In this document: piece after piece, positions 8,139 to 16,681 of the stretch
Layout: every line of letters starts with the position of its first letter
Position numbering within the stretch: the first letter of the stretch is position 1
From: Gemmatimonadota bacterium
GTDB taxonomy: Bacteria; Gemmatimonadota; Gemmatimonadetes; Gemmatimonadales; GWC2-71-9
Assembly (NCBI GenBank): GCA_027294455.1
Contig: JAPULZ010000216.1
Coordinates: 1-42,958, forward strand
DNA length: 42,958 bases
Reading direction: 5' to 3'
Notes under the pieces: generated by a model
Seen by the model: only the letters and a program-made list of their open reading frames with translations
What the model was told of the DNA's origin: nothing
The model's database searches: none
Made by a program: the position numbers and the translations under genes

Positions 8139-10718
8139 ATGCCATCATCTCGACGGGTGCTCCCGTTTCTCGCCGCGGTGGCGCTTGCCTGCGGGCGAGA
8201 CCTCGCGATCGACCTCTCACCCGGTGTATCCTGGGCGTTGGCGGAGCATCGCGCCCAGACCATCTCCGAGCTTCGCTACAGCATAACGTTCAATATTCCC
8301 GAAGACCGGGACGCCCGCATCCACGGGCACGAGGTCGTGAGCTTTACGTTGGCCGACACAGACAGCCCCGTCGTATTCGACTTCGTCGAGCCGGCGGCCA
8401 ACGTGACAGCGGTGCGGGTCGATGGCGTGGACGTCGCTTATGAAGCGATGAACGATCATGTGGTCATCGCGTCCGACGCGTTGCAATCGGGACCCAACGC
8501 AGTCGAGATCGAATTTCTGGCCGGCGACGGCTCGCTCAATCGCCAGGATGATTTTCTCTACACTCTGTTCGTTCCCGACCGAGCGCGCTTCGCGTTTCCG
8601 GCGTTCGATCAGCCGAATCTGAAAGCCCGTTACTCGCTGACCCTCGAGATTCCGGCACACTGGCGGGCCGTGGCCAATGGAATCCGCCGCTCACACGAAA
8701 TCAAAGGCGAACGTGCGACCGTCGTATTCTCCGACACTCCCCCCATCAGCAGTTACCTGTTTTCCTTTGTGGCGGGGGAGTTCGACGTCGAAACGGTGGA
8801 ACGCGACGGACGCACGCTCCGCATGTTCCACCGCGAGACGGACTCCGCCAAGGTGGCGCGGAACCGGGAGGCGGTGTTCGATCTCCATGCCGCCGCGCTC
8901 CGGTGGCTGGAGGAGTACACGAACATCCCCTATCCGTTCGACAAGTTTGATTTCGTGCTGATCCCGTCGTTTCAGTACGGAGGCATGGAGCACCCCGGCG
9001 CCATACTGTATCGCGAGGCGGGTCTGCTACTCGACGAGTCGGCGACGCAGAATCAGCTCATCGGCCGCGCAAGCGTCATCGCCCACGAGACGGCTCACAT
9101 GTGGTTCGGCGATCTCGTCACCATGAACTGGTTTGACGACGTGTGGACCAAGGAGGTGTTTGCGAATTTTATGGCGGCCAAGATCGTCAATCCCGCGTTC
9201 CCCGAGATCGACCACGACCTGCGCTTCTTCCTGGCCCACTATCCCGCCGCGTACAACGTCGACCGCACGCGAGGCGCGAACCCGATCCGGCAACCCCTCG
9301 AGAACTTGCAGGAGGCCGGCACGCTGTACGGTGCCATCATCTATCAGAAAGCACCGGTGGTGATGAAGCAGCTGGAACTCTTGATGGGCGAGGAGGCGTT
9401 CCGGGACGGGTTGCGCGAGTACCTGCAGCGGTACCAGTTCGCGAATGCCACCTGGCCCGCGCTCGTCGAGATCCTGGATGCCCGCACCGACGGCGAGCTC
9501 GCAGGTTGGAGTCGAATATGGGTCGAGGAGGCCGGCCGGCCCACCATTGCCGCGAAGGTGTCCGTCAACGAGGAGGTCGTCACGGCCCTGGAGATCTCGC
9601 AAAGCGATTCCTGGGAACAGGGGCGGGTGTGGAATCAATCGCTCTCTGTCTTGCTGGGATACCATGATGGCGCAGTGCGCCGGTTTGCCGTCCTGCTCGA
9701 TACCACGGCGGTGGACGTCCCCGAGGCGGTCGGCTTGCCGGCCCCGGATTATGTCCTCGCAAACGGAGGCGCCGTTGGGTACGGAGACTTCCGTCTGGAT
9801 CCCGCAACCCGGCAGTATCTCCTCAATCATCTTCCCGAGATCGAGAGCCCGTTGGCACGGGGTATCGCATGGGTTTCCCTCTGGGACGGGTTGCTCGCCG
9901 GAACCGTGTCGCCGGAACGGGTGATCGCGCTGGCCCGAACCGCCCTGGATGCGGAGACAGACGAACTCAACATCCAACTGGTCTTGGGGTATCTCACGAC
10001 GGCGTTCTGGCGCTACCTGCCGGACGACGAACGCGCCCCGCTCGCCCCGGAACTGGAAGCGTTGCTGTGGCGGTCGACCATCGGCACGCCGCGGCAGACG
10101 TTGCGCTCGGCGTACTTCGGCGCGTATCGCAACCTCGCGCTGACGGACGAGGCCGTGGCGCGACTGGAACGAATCTGGCAGGGCAGTGAGACGATTCCTG
10201 GTCTCACCTTGTCGGAGACCGATTTCACGGCGCTGGCGGCGGAGCTGGCCCTGCGGCAGCCCGACCGTGCGGTCGGCATCGTCCAAGAGCAACTCGCGCG
10301 CATCACGAATCCCGATCGCCGGGCCCGCTTCGAGTTCGTCGCGCCGGCGCTGTCGGCGGATCGGGCCGTGCGCGACGGGTTCTTCGAGGCGCTAACGGAT
10401 GCTCGCAACCGAGAGCGCGAGCCGTGGGTCCTGCAGGGGATGGGATATTTGCACCACCCCCTCCGGGCGGAGGCAGCCGAAGCGTATATCAGGCCGAGCC
10501 TGGAGCTGCTGGAAGAAATCCAGCGGACGGGAGATATTTTCTTTCCGCAGCGCTGGCTTGGCGCCACGTTGGGGAGGCACAATTCGTCGCGGGCCGCCGC
10601 CATCGTTCTGGCATTCATCGAAGATCGACCGGACCTGCCGCCACGGTTGATGGGCAAGCTGTTACAGGCCGCCGACCCGCTGCTGCAGGCGGCCCGCATA
10701 GTGGACGCTCCCCGATAA
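8139..10718 (+). CDS. Secreted M1-family aminopeptidase
   Basis: The 859-residue metallopeptidase has the M1 signatures: the substrate-binding loop as YGGMEHPG (a GAMEN variant, residues 280-287), the zinc site HETAH (H316, E317, H320) and, 18 residues later, the third ligand E339 in WTKEVFA. The N-terminus is hydrophobic (VLPFLAAVALAC), consistent with export; the cysteine at 18 could be lipidated, although alanine at -3 makes a weak lipobox. The C-terminal half is the helical ERAP-like domain. ATG 8139 is chosen because the frame upstream lies inside the permease gene. It begins 37 bases after ADOP1 and was probably transcribed with it. Likely role: trimming of extracytoplasmic peptides. 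Confidence 0.9.
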   Translation: MPSSRRVLPFLAAVALACGRDLAIDLSPGVSWALAEHRAQTISELRYSITFNIPEDRDARIHGHEVVSFTLADTDSPVVFDFVEPAANVTAVRVDGVDVAYEAMNDHVVIASDALQSGPNAVEIEFLAGDGSLNRQDDFLYTLFVPDRARFAFPAFDQPNLKARYSLTLEIPAHWRAVANGIRRSHEIKGERATVVFSDTPPISSYLFSFVAGEFDVETVERDGRTLRMFHRETDSAKVARNREAVFDLHAAALRWLEEYTNIPYPFDKFDFVLIPSFQYGGMEHPGAILYREAGLLLDESATQNQLIGRASVIAHETAHMWFGDLVTMNWFDDVWTKEVFANFMAAKIVNPAFPEIDHDLRFFLAHYPAAYNVDRTRGANPIRQPLENLQEAGTLYGAIIYQKAPVVMKQLELLMGEEAFRDGLREYLQRYQFANATWPALVEILDARTDGELAGWSRIWVEEAGRPTIAAKVSVNEEVVTALEISQSDSWEQGRVWNQSLSVLLGYHDGAVRRFAVLLDTTAVDVPEAVGLPAPDYVLANGGAVGYGDFRLDPATRQYLLNHLPEIESPLARGIAWVSLWDGLLAGTVSPERVIALARTALDAETDELNIQLVLGYLTTAFWRYLPDDERAPLAPELEALLWRSTIGTPRQTLRSAYFGAYRNLALTDEAVARLERIWQGSETIPGLTLSETDFTALAAELALRQPDRAVGIVQEQLARITNPDRRARFEFVAPALSADRAVRDGFFEALTDARNREREPWVLQGMGYLHHPLRAEAAEAYIRPSLELLEEIQRTGDIFFPQRWLGATLGRHNSSRAAAIVLAFIEDRPDLPPRLMGKLLQAADPLLQAARIVDAPR

Positions 10719-10735
10719 CCACGGACCTTTTGACC

Positions 10736-12343
10736 ATGACACGAGACATGTTTCAGGCCATCCGGTGCGCCGCTTGCGTCGCCGTCGGTTTCACCGTGCT
10801 GGCACCGGTGACGACCGACGCCCAGTCGTTGATTGATCTGCAGACGAAGGCGGAGCGCACCAACTACGAAGAGACGAGTACGTACGAAGACGTCACCCGG
10901 TTTCTCACCGTGGTTGCCGAGGCGTCCACCCTGATTCAGCTCACGACCTTCGGCACAACCACCGAGGGCCGCGCCATGCCCTTGGCCATTGTGGGCCACG
11001 TGGATGGGACTTCGCCGCAAGACGTGATGGCCACGGGCAAGACCCGGGTATTCATTCTGGGGAACATTCACGCAGGAGAAGTTTGCGGCAAAGAGGCCAT
11101 GCAGATGTTTCTGCGCGACGTCGCCCAGGGCAAGCACGCGGCGTTGTTTGATTCCCTCGTGCTACTCGTCGCGCCCATCTACAATGCGGACGGCAACGAG
11201 CGATTCGACGTCGACAACCGCCGCGGCCAGCACGGTCCGGTTCGCGGGATGGGGCAGCGGCCGAACGCCCAGGGCTACGATCTCAACCGTGATCACATGA
11301 AGCTGGATTCACCCGAGGCCAACGCCCTGGTGAGGCTCATGAACGAATACGATCCTCACGTCGGGGTCGATCTGCACACCACCAACGGCACGCGTCATGC
11401 GTATCACATCACGTACTCGCCGCCGCTGCATCCGAATACGGATCCGGCAATACTCGAATTCGTCAAATCGCAGTGGCTCGTTTCTGCTGGAAAATATTTG
11501 TTCGACCAGTTGGGGTGGCGCGCCTACGACTACGGCAACGCGGGGCGGGGCGACGATCCGGCATGGCGCACCTTCGACTATCGTCCTCGTTTCAACAACA
11601 ACTACATCGGCCTGCGAAATCGGTTCGGCATCCTGAGCGAAGCATACGCGTACGCCACGTTCGAGGAGCGCGTGCTCTCGACGAAGGTCTTCACCGAGGG
11701 CGTACTCGATTTTGCCCGGCGGCACGCAAGCGCCATTCGCCGCATCACGGAGGCAGCCGACGAGCGAGCGGTGCAGGGGACGGTGTTGGCCGTGCGCGCG
11801 CGACCAAAGCGATCGGCCGAACGCGTCGAGATTCTGCTGGGTGAGGTCGAAGACGAGGTCAATCCCTACTCGACTCGCCCGATGCGCCGGCGTTTGGATG
11901 TCGTTCGGCCGGTACAGATGTACGAATACACCGAATTCGAGGCGGAAGAAACCGAGCGCGTTCCGGGAACGTATTTCATCCCGCCCACGGCCGAGAACGT
12001 CCTCGCGAAGCTGGATGCCCACGGCGTGAAGTACGTGCGACTCCGGGACTCCATGCGAATCTCCGTCCAGGTGTTCCGCATCGATTCGATGACCACGGCG
12101 GAGCGCGCCTTCCAGCAGCACAACGAGCGCACCATCTTCGGTGCCTACCGCCAGGACAGCCGCTGGGTGCCCGCCGGGACCGCCATCGTTCCGACGAACC
12201 AGCCCCTGGGCCGACTCGTCTTTGCGCTGTTGGAGCCACGGTTCGATGACGGGTTGGTCGACTGGAATGTCGTGGATCCGTACCTGGAGGGCGCGACGGA
12301 ATATCCGATCCTGCGTTCGGTAGCAACCTTCAACGTGTTCTGA
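10736..12343 (+). CDS. Secreted M14-family zinc carboxypeptidase
   Basis: The 535-residue protein carries an N-terminal signal peptide (hydrophobic stretch CAACVAVGFTVLAPV, cleavage near TDAQS). The M14 zinc site is H112-A-G-E115 in NIHAGEVCGKEA plus H213 in GVDLHTTNG. The segment YDLNRDHMKLDSPE fits the arginine and substrate-binding region, and E in ILSEAYAY is a candidate catalytic base. The length is larger than classical carboxypeptidases because of a C-terminal beta domain of about 200 residues. It starts 17 bases after the M1 gene, so one transcript probably supplies an aminopeptidase and a carboxypeptidase to the same compartment. The longer upstream frame overlaps M1 coding sequence and is not real. 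Confidence 0.85.
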   Translation: MTRDMFQAIRCAACVAVGFTVLAPVTTDAQSLIDLQTKAERTNYEETSTYEDVTRFLTVVAEASTLIQLTTFGTTTEGRAMPLAIVGHVDGTSPQDVMATGKTRVFILGNIHAGEVCGKEAMQMFLRDVAQGKHAALFDSLVLLVAPIYNADGNERFDVDNRRGQHGPVRGMGQRPNAQGYDLNRDHMKLDSPEANALVRLMNEYDPHVGVDLHTTNGTRHAYHITYSPPLHPNTDPAILEFVKSQWLVSAGKYLFDQLGWRAYDYGNAGRGDDPAWRTFDYRPRFNNNYIGLRNRFGILSEAYAYATFEERVLSTKVFTEGVLDFARRHASAIRRITEAADERAVQGTVLAVRARPKRSAERVEILLGEVEDEVNPYSTRPMRRRLDVVRPVQMYEYTEFEAEETERVPGTYFIPPTAENVLAKLDAHGVKYVRLRDSMRISVQVFRIDSMTTAERAFQQHNERTIFGAYRQDSRWVPAGTAIVPTNQPLGRLVFALLEPRFDDGLVDWNVVDPYLEGATEYPILRSVATFNVF

Positions 12344-12356
12344 CGTGCTGAGGAAC

Positions 12357-12419
12357 GGGCGAGGCGTGCCTCGCCCCGGCGAGACCGGTGGGGGCGATAC
12401 CAGACGTCGCCCCTTTCCC
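12357..12419 (+). terminator. Tandem hairpin terminator after the peptidase genes
   Basis: Two hairpins follow the M14 stop. The first is a 9-bp stem (12357-12365 with 12368-12376) with a minimal loop. The second pairs 12391-12397 with 12407-12413 around a 9-base loop and is followed by the pyrimidine run TTTCCCTTT. Together they probably end the PadR1-ADOP1-M1-M14 transcript. Confidence 0.6.
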
Positions 12420-12488
12420 TTTCAACCATTTCGGGGACGCGGTCGTCTAAACAAATGACGATTCGAACCACCACCGGAGTAATCTGCC

Positions 12489-13379
12489 ATGCAGTCTCGA
12501 CATCTTGCGGCCACCGCCGGCCTCGTGCTGGCCGTTACGTGGAACCCCATTCCGACATTCCCGCAGCAACGGCGAGGGGAGCAGGTGCTCTCGGAACGAT
12601 TCGATATCGGGCCGGGTGGGGTGTTGCGGGTGAATGTTCCCGATGGTGACATCGAGATCGAGACACACGGTGACTCCTGGGTCGACATCGAAGTGTGGGT
12701 CTGGGGCAGGGATCTGGAGTGGGCGCGCGAAGTCTTCGAACGCATGGCGTTTGAGGTGCGGTCGCAAGGCAACACGGTGTCCGTCACCGCCCGTTCGGCC
12801 CGGCGGCGCGGGTCGGAGTATCGGCGCCACGGCGGCGTGGGGCTCACGGTCGCTATTCGGATCCCGCGCCGTTTCGATGCGGATATCACCACGGAGGACG
12901 GCGACATCCTCCTGGCCGATTTGGACGGCGACGTGACACTCAACTCCAGCGACGGAGATCTCATGGTGGGACGTATCCGCGGCCTTGCAGCCCATTTCGA
13001 GACCTCGGACGGTGACATCACGGTCGCGGAGCTGGAGATGGAAACTACCGTGGTCCGCACCTCGGACGGCGACATCGATCTCCGGACGGTCGCCGGGTCC
13101 GTCCGGGCGTCCACGTCCGACGGCGACATCCGCATCACCCTCCGCCAACCTGCGGACGTGGACCTGCGCACCTCCGACGGGGACATCACCATATACGCCC
13201 CACCCACGCTGCAGGCGAATGTCTCGTTCGACGCCGAGGACCTGGACATCGCTCGGAGCTTCACCATTGTGGGCCGCGTCTCGCGCCGCCGGGTCACGGG
13301 AGATATGAACGGCGGCGGACCGCGTCTCGACGCCAGTACCAGCGACGGCTCCATCAGTCTCAGGGTCTCGACTCGATAA
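12489..13379 (+). CDS. Secreted DUF4097-family beta-helix repeat protein
   Basis: The 296-residue protein has an N-terminal signal-like hydrophobic stretch (residues 5-20, cleavage possibly after PTFPQ). From about 130 to 235 it shows repeats built on S/T-S-D-G-D-I spaced 17 to 19 residues apart (starting near 137, 154, 173, 192, 210 and 229, with a last copy at 286). This is the usual look of DUF4097 putative-adhesin domains, thought to fold as a right-handed beta helix with one turn per repeat. Function is not established; in other genomes these proteins sit beside PadR/permease or anti-sigma modules. GGAG lies 10 to 13 bases before the ATG. Confidence 0.75.
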   Translation: MQSRHLAATAGLVLAVTWNPIPTFPQQRRGEQVLSERFDIGPGGVLRVNVPDGDIEIETHGDSWVDIEVWVWGRDLEWAREVFERMAFEVRSQGNTVSVTARSARRRGSEYRRHGGVGLTVAIRIPRRFDADITTEDGDILLADLDGDVTLNSSDGDLMVGRIRGLAAHFETSDGDITVAELEMETTVVRTSDGDIDLRTVAGSVRASTSDGDIRITLRQPADVDLRTSDGDITIYAPPTLQANVSFDAEDLDIARSFTIVGRVSRRRVTGDMNGGGPRLDASTSDGSISLRVSTR

Positions 13380-13430
13380 CGACGGGCCGGCCTGGACGAA
13401 ACCCTTCCCAGGGGAGCGTCGTAGGGGTAC

Positions 13431-13460
13431 TATCCACAGTGGATATACTCACAGTGGATA
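13431..13460 (+). promoter_or_regulatory. Promoter/operator region of PadR2-ADOP2
   Basis: TATCCAC-A-GTGGATA (13431-13445) is a perfect 7-bp dyad. Its right part, CACAGTGGATA (13435-13445), is repeated directly at 13450-13460, 15 bases apart, about one and a half helical turns. TATACT (13444-13449) between them fits a -10 element, but no good -35 is seen 17 bases upstream. A PadR-type repressor bound here would cover the -10 and start site. The sequence differs from the PadR1 operator, so the two regulators probably do not share sites. Confidence 0.6.
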
Positions 13461-13487
13461 GTGGCTTTTGCCAGGAGATGCGACGAC

Positions 13488-13520
13488 ATGCCAGCAGCAA
13501 CACCGGCGCTTCGAGTATGA
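13488..13520 (+). CDS. Possible 10-codon leader ORF before PadR2
   Basis: AGGAG at 13473-13477 is ten bases upstream of ATG 13488, which opens a 10-codon frame ([10 protein letters not shown]) ending in TGA at 13518-13520. That TGA overlaps the proposed PadR2 start (ATGA at 13517-13520), a typical termination-reinitiation junction. PadR2 itself has no ribosome binding site before 13517. Whether the peptide is made, or only couples translation, is unknown. Confidence 0.3.
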   Translation: MPAATPALRV

Positions 13521-13846
13521 CACCCGCCGCTTATCAGATTCTGCTGTCGCTGGCGGACGCCGAACGGCATGGGTACGGGATCATGCTGGAGGTGGCCGAG
13601 CGCACCGGCGACGAGGTGCGCCTGGGTCCGGGAACGCTCTATCGGTCGATCAAGCAGCTGCGCAAGGCCGGCCTCATCGAAGCGACCAAATCCGATGACC
13701 GGCTGGGTGACGACGGGGATCGCCGACGCTTCTACCGCATCACCGAGGCGGGACGCGGCGCCCTCGAGTGGGAAGCGGGGCGCCTCGCGCGGCTGGTCGC
13801 GCAAGCCAGGACCAAACGGGTGATCGACGAGCTGGGCCAGGCGTGA
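13517..13846 (+). CDS. PadR-family transcriptional regulator (PadR2)
   Basis: From ATG 13517 the product has 109 residues and begins directly at the first PadR helix ([19 protein letters not shown]). It contains [32 protein letters not shown] and [19 protein letters not shown], which align with PadR1 position by position. Upstream in-frame starts at 13478 (ATG directly against AGGAG) and 13439 (GTG inside the operator) are poorer. The stop overlaps the ADOP2 start in GTGA (13843-13846), so the repressor and permease are translationally coupled. Expected role: local repressor of the PadR2-ADOP2 operon. Confidence 0.85.
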   Translation: MTPAAYQILLSLADAERHGYGIMLEVAERTGDEVRLGPGTLYRSIKQLRKAGLIEATKSDDRLGDDGDRRRFYRITEAGRGALEWEAGRLARLVAQARTKRVIDELGQA

Positions 13847-16551
13847 GAACCGTCCCGGTGGGCCGATGGGCCCTGCCCCTCTCTCGGGGGGCCTACCGGA
13901 TCTTGCTGGCTGCATACCCGCCGGAGATCCGCCGCCTCCACGGGAGCGAGATGAGGGAGGCGTTCGCTGCGGTGTGCCGCGAGTCGACCAGGCATCGCGG
14001 CGGGCTCATCGCATGCTGGGTCTCCACACTCAAGGACTTCATTGGGACCGCGCCGGCAGAATGGCTCGATCTGTTTCGGGAGCGGTTCGCCCGCCCCGGG
14101 AATCGTCCCCAATGCACCAACCGACCGAGGAGAGAAAACATGATCGGTGGATCATGGAGTGACTTGCAGTACGCGGTTCGGCAGCTGGTGAAGCACCCCG
14201 GATTCACCGCGGTGGCCGTCCTCACGCTGGCGCTCGGGATCGGCGCCAACACCGCGATCTTCAGCGTCGTGAACGGCGTGTTGCTCCGGCCGTTGGCGGT
14301 GCGCCACCCGGGCATGGTCGTGATGGTGTGGGAATCCAATCCCAGCCGCGGTTGGGATTTCTTCACGGCGTCTCCTGCCAACTATGTGGATTGGGTCGAG
14401 CAGAACGAGGTGTTCGATCACATCGGAGCGTACAACGGGGGCAGCCAAACGTTCAACGGGGACGGCGAGCCGGAGCGGGTCGACGCCACGTTTGCGGCGG
14501 CGAGCGTGTTCGAGGTACTCGGGGTCGCCCCGATTATCGGCCGGACGTTCCTAGCCGACGAGAACCAACCCGGCAACGACGGCGTAGCGGTGCTGAGCCA
14601 CCGGTTTTGGCAGGCGCGGTTCGGAGGCGATCCGAATGCGGTCGGGCAATCGATCTTGCTCGACGGTGCAGCGGTTGAAATAGTGGGCGTGCTGCCGCCC
14701 AACCCGGTGGTGCAGCCCGACACCGATCTCTGGCGACCACTCGTCTTCGATTTCGACGTCTCGCAATCGCGAGGAGGCCACTATCTTCGCGTCATCGCCC
14801 GGATGAAAGATAGTGGATCGCTGGAGCGGTCGGATGCCGCCATGAAGGTCTTGGCCCGTTCATTGGAGCAACGGTATCCGGGCTCGAACGAGGGATGGAC
14901 GATTCGTCTGGTGGGCCTGCACGAACAGATCGTGGGGAATGTCCGCACTGCCCTCGTCGTCCTGTTGGGTGCCGTGGGTGTCGTATTGCTCATTGCCTGT
15001 GCCAACGTGGCCAATCTTTTGTTGGCCCGGGCGTCGAGCCGGCAGCAAGAGATCGCAGTGCGCGGCGCGCTCGGTGCCAGCCGCATGCGGCTGATGCGCC
15101 AGCTGTTCACCGAGAGCGTGGTGCTGGCGATGGCCGGCGGGGTGGCCGGAGTGGGGTTCGCCGTCGTGGGGCTGCGATTGCTGCTGGTCCTCAACCCCGG
15201 CGACCTGCCCCGCGTGGAAAACATCGGCATCGATTTCGTGGTCTTGTTCTTCACGCTCGGTATCGCCGTGACGACCGGTGCGGTGTTCGGGTTGGTGCCC
15301 GCCATTCAGGGATCCCGCGCCGATTTGCAGACTGGGCTGGCGTCGGGAGGGGCACGGGCGGGACGTTCGCCGGGTCGAGCCACGCGAAGCGTGCTCCTCG
15401 TGGGTCAGGTGGCCCTCGCCCTCGTCCTGGCCACCGGGTCGGGACTCCTGCTACGGAGTTTCCGGGCCCTCCAGGACGTAGATCCCGGCTTCGATCCCGC
15501 ACAGCTGGTATCCATGCGGGTTTCCCCGCCGTCGTCGCGCTACCCACAAGACGACCACGTCCGGGCGTTCTACGATCGGGTGCAGGAACGGCTGGCGGCT
15601 ATCCCCGTCTTCTCTTCCACGGGCATCACGACCGCCGTTCCACTCTTCGGATCACTGCGGTTCTCGTTCGAGATTGTGGGTCGACCGCCCGTCGCCAACA
15701 ACGATGTCCCGTCCGGCCTGTTTCGGATCGTGACCGACGACTATTTCTCCACGATGGGCATCCCTGTGATGCAAGGCCGAGCCTTCACGAGCGCCGACCA
15801 TGCCGGATCTCCATCGGTGATCGTCGTCAACCAAAGTCTGGTTCGCGCGCATTTCAGGGATGAGGAGCCCCTCGGACAGTTCATGGAAGTGGGGTCTGGA
15901 AACGCCAATTGCCCGTGTGAAATCGTCGGAGTGGTTGGCGACGTCAAACAGAACGGCCTCGCGGATGAGCCACTGCAGGGGTACTACCTCCCCGCAGGGC
16001 AAGCCACGTGGAGATCCCGTGTGCTGGTGGCCCGCACCACCGTGGAGCCGAGTATGGCGATGGCGGCCATGCGGGAAGCCGTTGGGTCTGTGGATTCCGA
16101 CCTGGCCGGCTACAACGTGCAGACGATGGAGGAACGCCTGGCCGAGGCAGTTGCCCAGCCGCGCTTCAACACCGTCATGCTGGGCATCTTCGCCGCGGTG
16201 GCGTTGACTCTGGCGATGGTGGGCGTGTTCGGGGTGATGAGCTACAACGTGAGCCAACGGATGCACGAAATCGGCGTCCGGCTGGCCCTGGGGGCCGACC
16301 GCGGACGGATCACCCGCTTGGTGGTCGGTCGCGCGCTGGCGCTTGCCGGAATGGGCGTGGCGATTGGGATGGCGGTGGCGAGCGGCACGACCAGATTCAT
16401 CTCCGGGATGCTCTTCGGTGTCGATCCCGGCGATCCGTTCACGTTTGGGATCGTGGCACTGCTCCTAGCCGCCGTGGCAGGCGTGGCCGCCTACATTCCG
16501 GCGCGGCGGGCGGCGAAGGTGGATCCGATGATGGCGCTTCGGCGAGAATAG
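13843..16551 (+). CDS. ADOP-type MacB/FtsX-like permease with prefix domain (ADOP2)
   Basis: The 902-residue protein starts at a GTG that overlaps the PadR2 stop by four bases. Its N-terminal prefix domain (about 1-99) carries [18 protein letters not shown], matching the L-L-x-x-x-P-x-x-x-R-R-x-x-x-x-E-M pattern of ADOP1. The permease body repeats the family plan: [17 protein letters not shown] near 130, [20 protein letters not shown] near 390, and [19 protein letters not shown] and [17 protein letters not shown] at the C-terminus. It is clearly a paralogue of ADOP1 and has no adjacent ATPase. An in-frame ATG at 14140 with GAGGAG seven bases before it offers a second start without the prefix domain. 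Substrate unknown. Confidence 0.85.
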   Translation: MRTVPVGRWALPLSRGAYRILLAAYPPEIRRLHGSEMREAFAAVCRESTRHRGGLIACWVSTLKDFIGTAPAEWLDLFRERFARPGNRPQCTNRPRRENMIGGSWSDLQYAVRQLVKHPGFTAVAVLTLALGIGANTAIFSVVNGVLLRPLAVRHPGMVVMVWESNPSRGWDFFTASPANYVDWVEQNEVFDHIGAYNGGSQTFNGDGEPERVDATFAAASVFEVLGVAPIIGRTFLADENQPGNDGVAVLSHRFWQARFGGDPNAVGQSILLDGAAVEIVGVLPPNPVVQPDTDLWRPLVFDFDVSQSRGGHYLRVIARMKDSGSLERSDAAMKVLARSLEQRYPGSNEGWTIRLVGLHEQIVGNVRTALVVLLGAVGVVLLIACANVANLLLARASSRQQEIAVRGALGASRMRLMRQLFTESVVLAMAGGVAGVGFAVVGLRLLLVLNPGDLPRVENIGIDFVVLFFTLGIAVTTGAVFGLVPAIQGSRADLQTGLASGGARAGRSPGRATRSVLLVGQVALALVLATGSGLLLRSFRALQDVDPGFDPAQLVSMRVSPPSSRYPQDDHVRAFYDRVQERLAAIPVFSSTGITTAVPLFGSLRFSFEIVGRPPVANNDVPSGLFRIVTDDYFSTMGIPVMQGRAFTSADHAGSPSVIVVNQSLVRAHFRDEEPLGQFMEVGSGNANCPCEIVGVVGDVKQNGLADEPLQGYYLPAGQATWRSRVLVARTTVEPSMAMAAMREAVGSVDSDLAGYNVQTMEERLAEAVAQPRFNTVMLGIFAAVALTLAMVGVFGVMSYNVSQRMHEIGVRLALGADRGRITRLVVGRALALAGMGVAIGMAVASGTTRFISGMLFGVDPGDPFTFGIVALLLAAVAGVAAYIPARRAAKVDPMMALRRE
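14127..14142 (+). promoter_or_regulatory. Possible internal start of ADOP2 with ribosome binding site
   Basis: GAGGAG (14127-14132) is seven bases upstream of in-frame ATG 14140, codon 100 of ADOP2. The site is better than that of the annotated GTG start and falls at the prefix/permease junction ([14 protein letters not shown]). Confidence 0.5.
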
Positions 16552-16553
16552 GG

Positions 16554-16672
16554 GCGTGGCGTGCCTTCTGGACCAGTGATTCAAGATTAGTGATGGCAAA
16601 TTGATTGTGGTGCGCGCCCTCCAATCTGCAATCTCGAATCACTAATCGCTACGCGTCCAAAGCTCGCCACGC
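16554..16672. repeat. Interrupted inverted repeat in the ADOP2/DUF2911 convergent spacer
   Basis: GCGTGGCG (16554-16561) pairs with CGCCACGC (16665-16672), and AGTGATTCAAGATT (16575-16588) pairs with 16630-16643 at 13 of 14 positions. The spacer between the two stops is 130 bases and has no gene. It may be a bidirectional terminator or a decayed palindromic element. It includes the dispersed motif listed at 16575-16594. Confidence 0.5.
16575..16594 (+). repeat. Dispersed 20-bp motif, copy 1
   Basis: AGTGATTC-aag-ATTAGTGAT. It matches copy 2 at 36282-36301 at 17 of 20 positions; only the three central bases differ. Both copies lie just after the plus-strand gene in a convergent spacer. A partial reverse copy (ATTAGTGATTC on the minus strand) occurs near 16636-16646. 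Confidence 0.55.
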
Positions 16673-16681
16673 AAACGGTCG

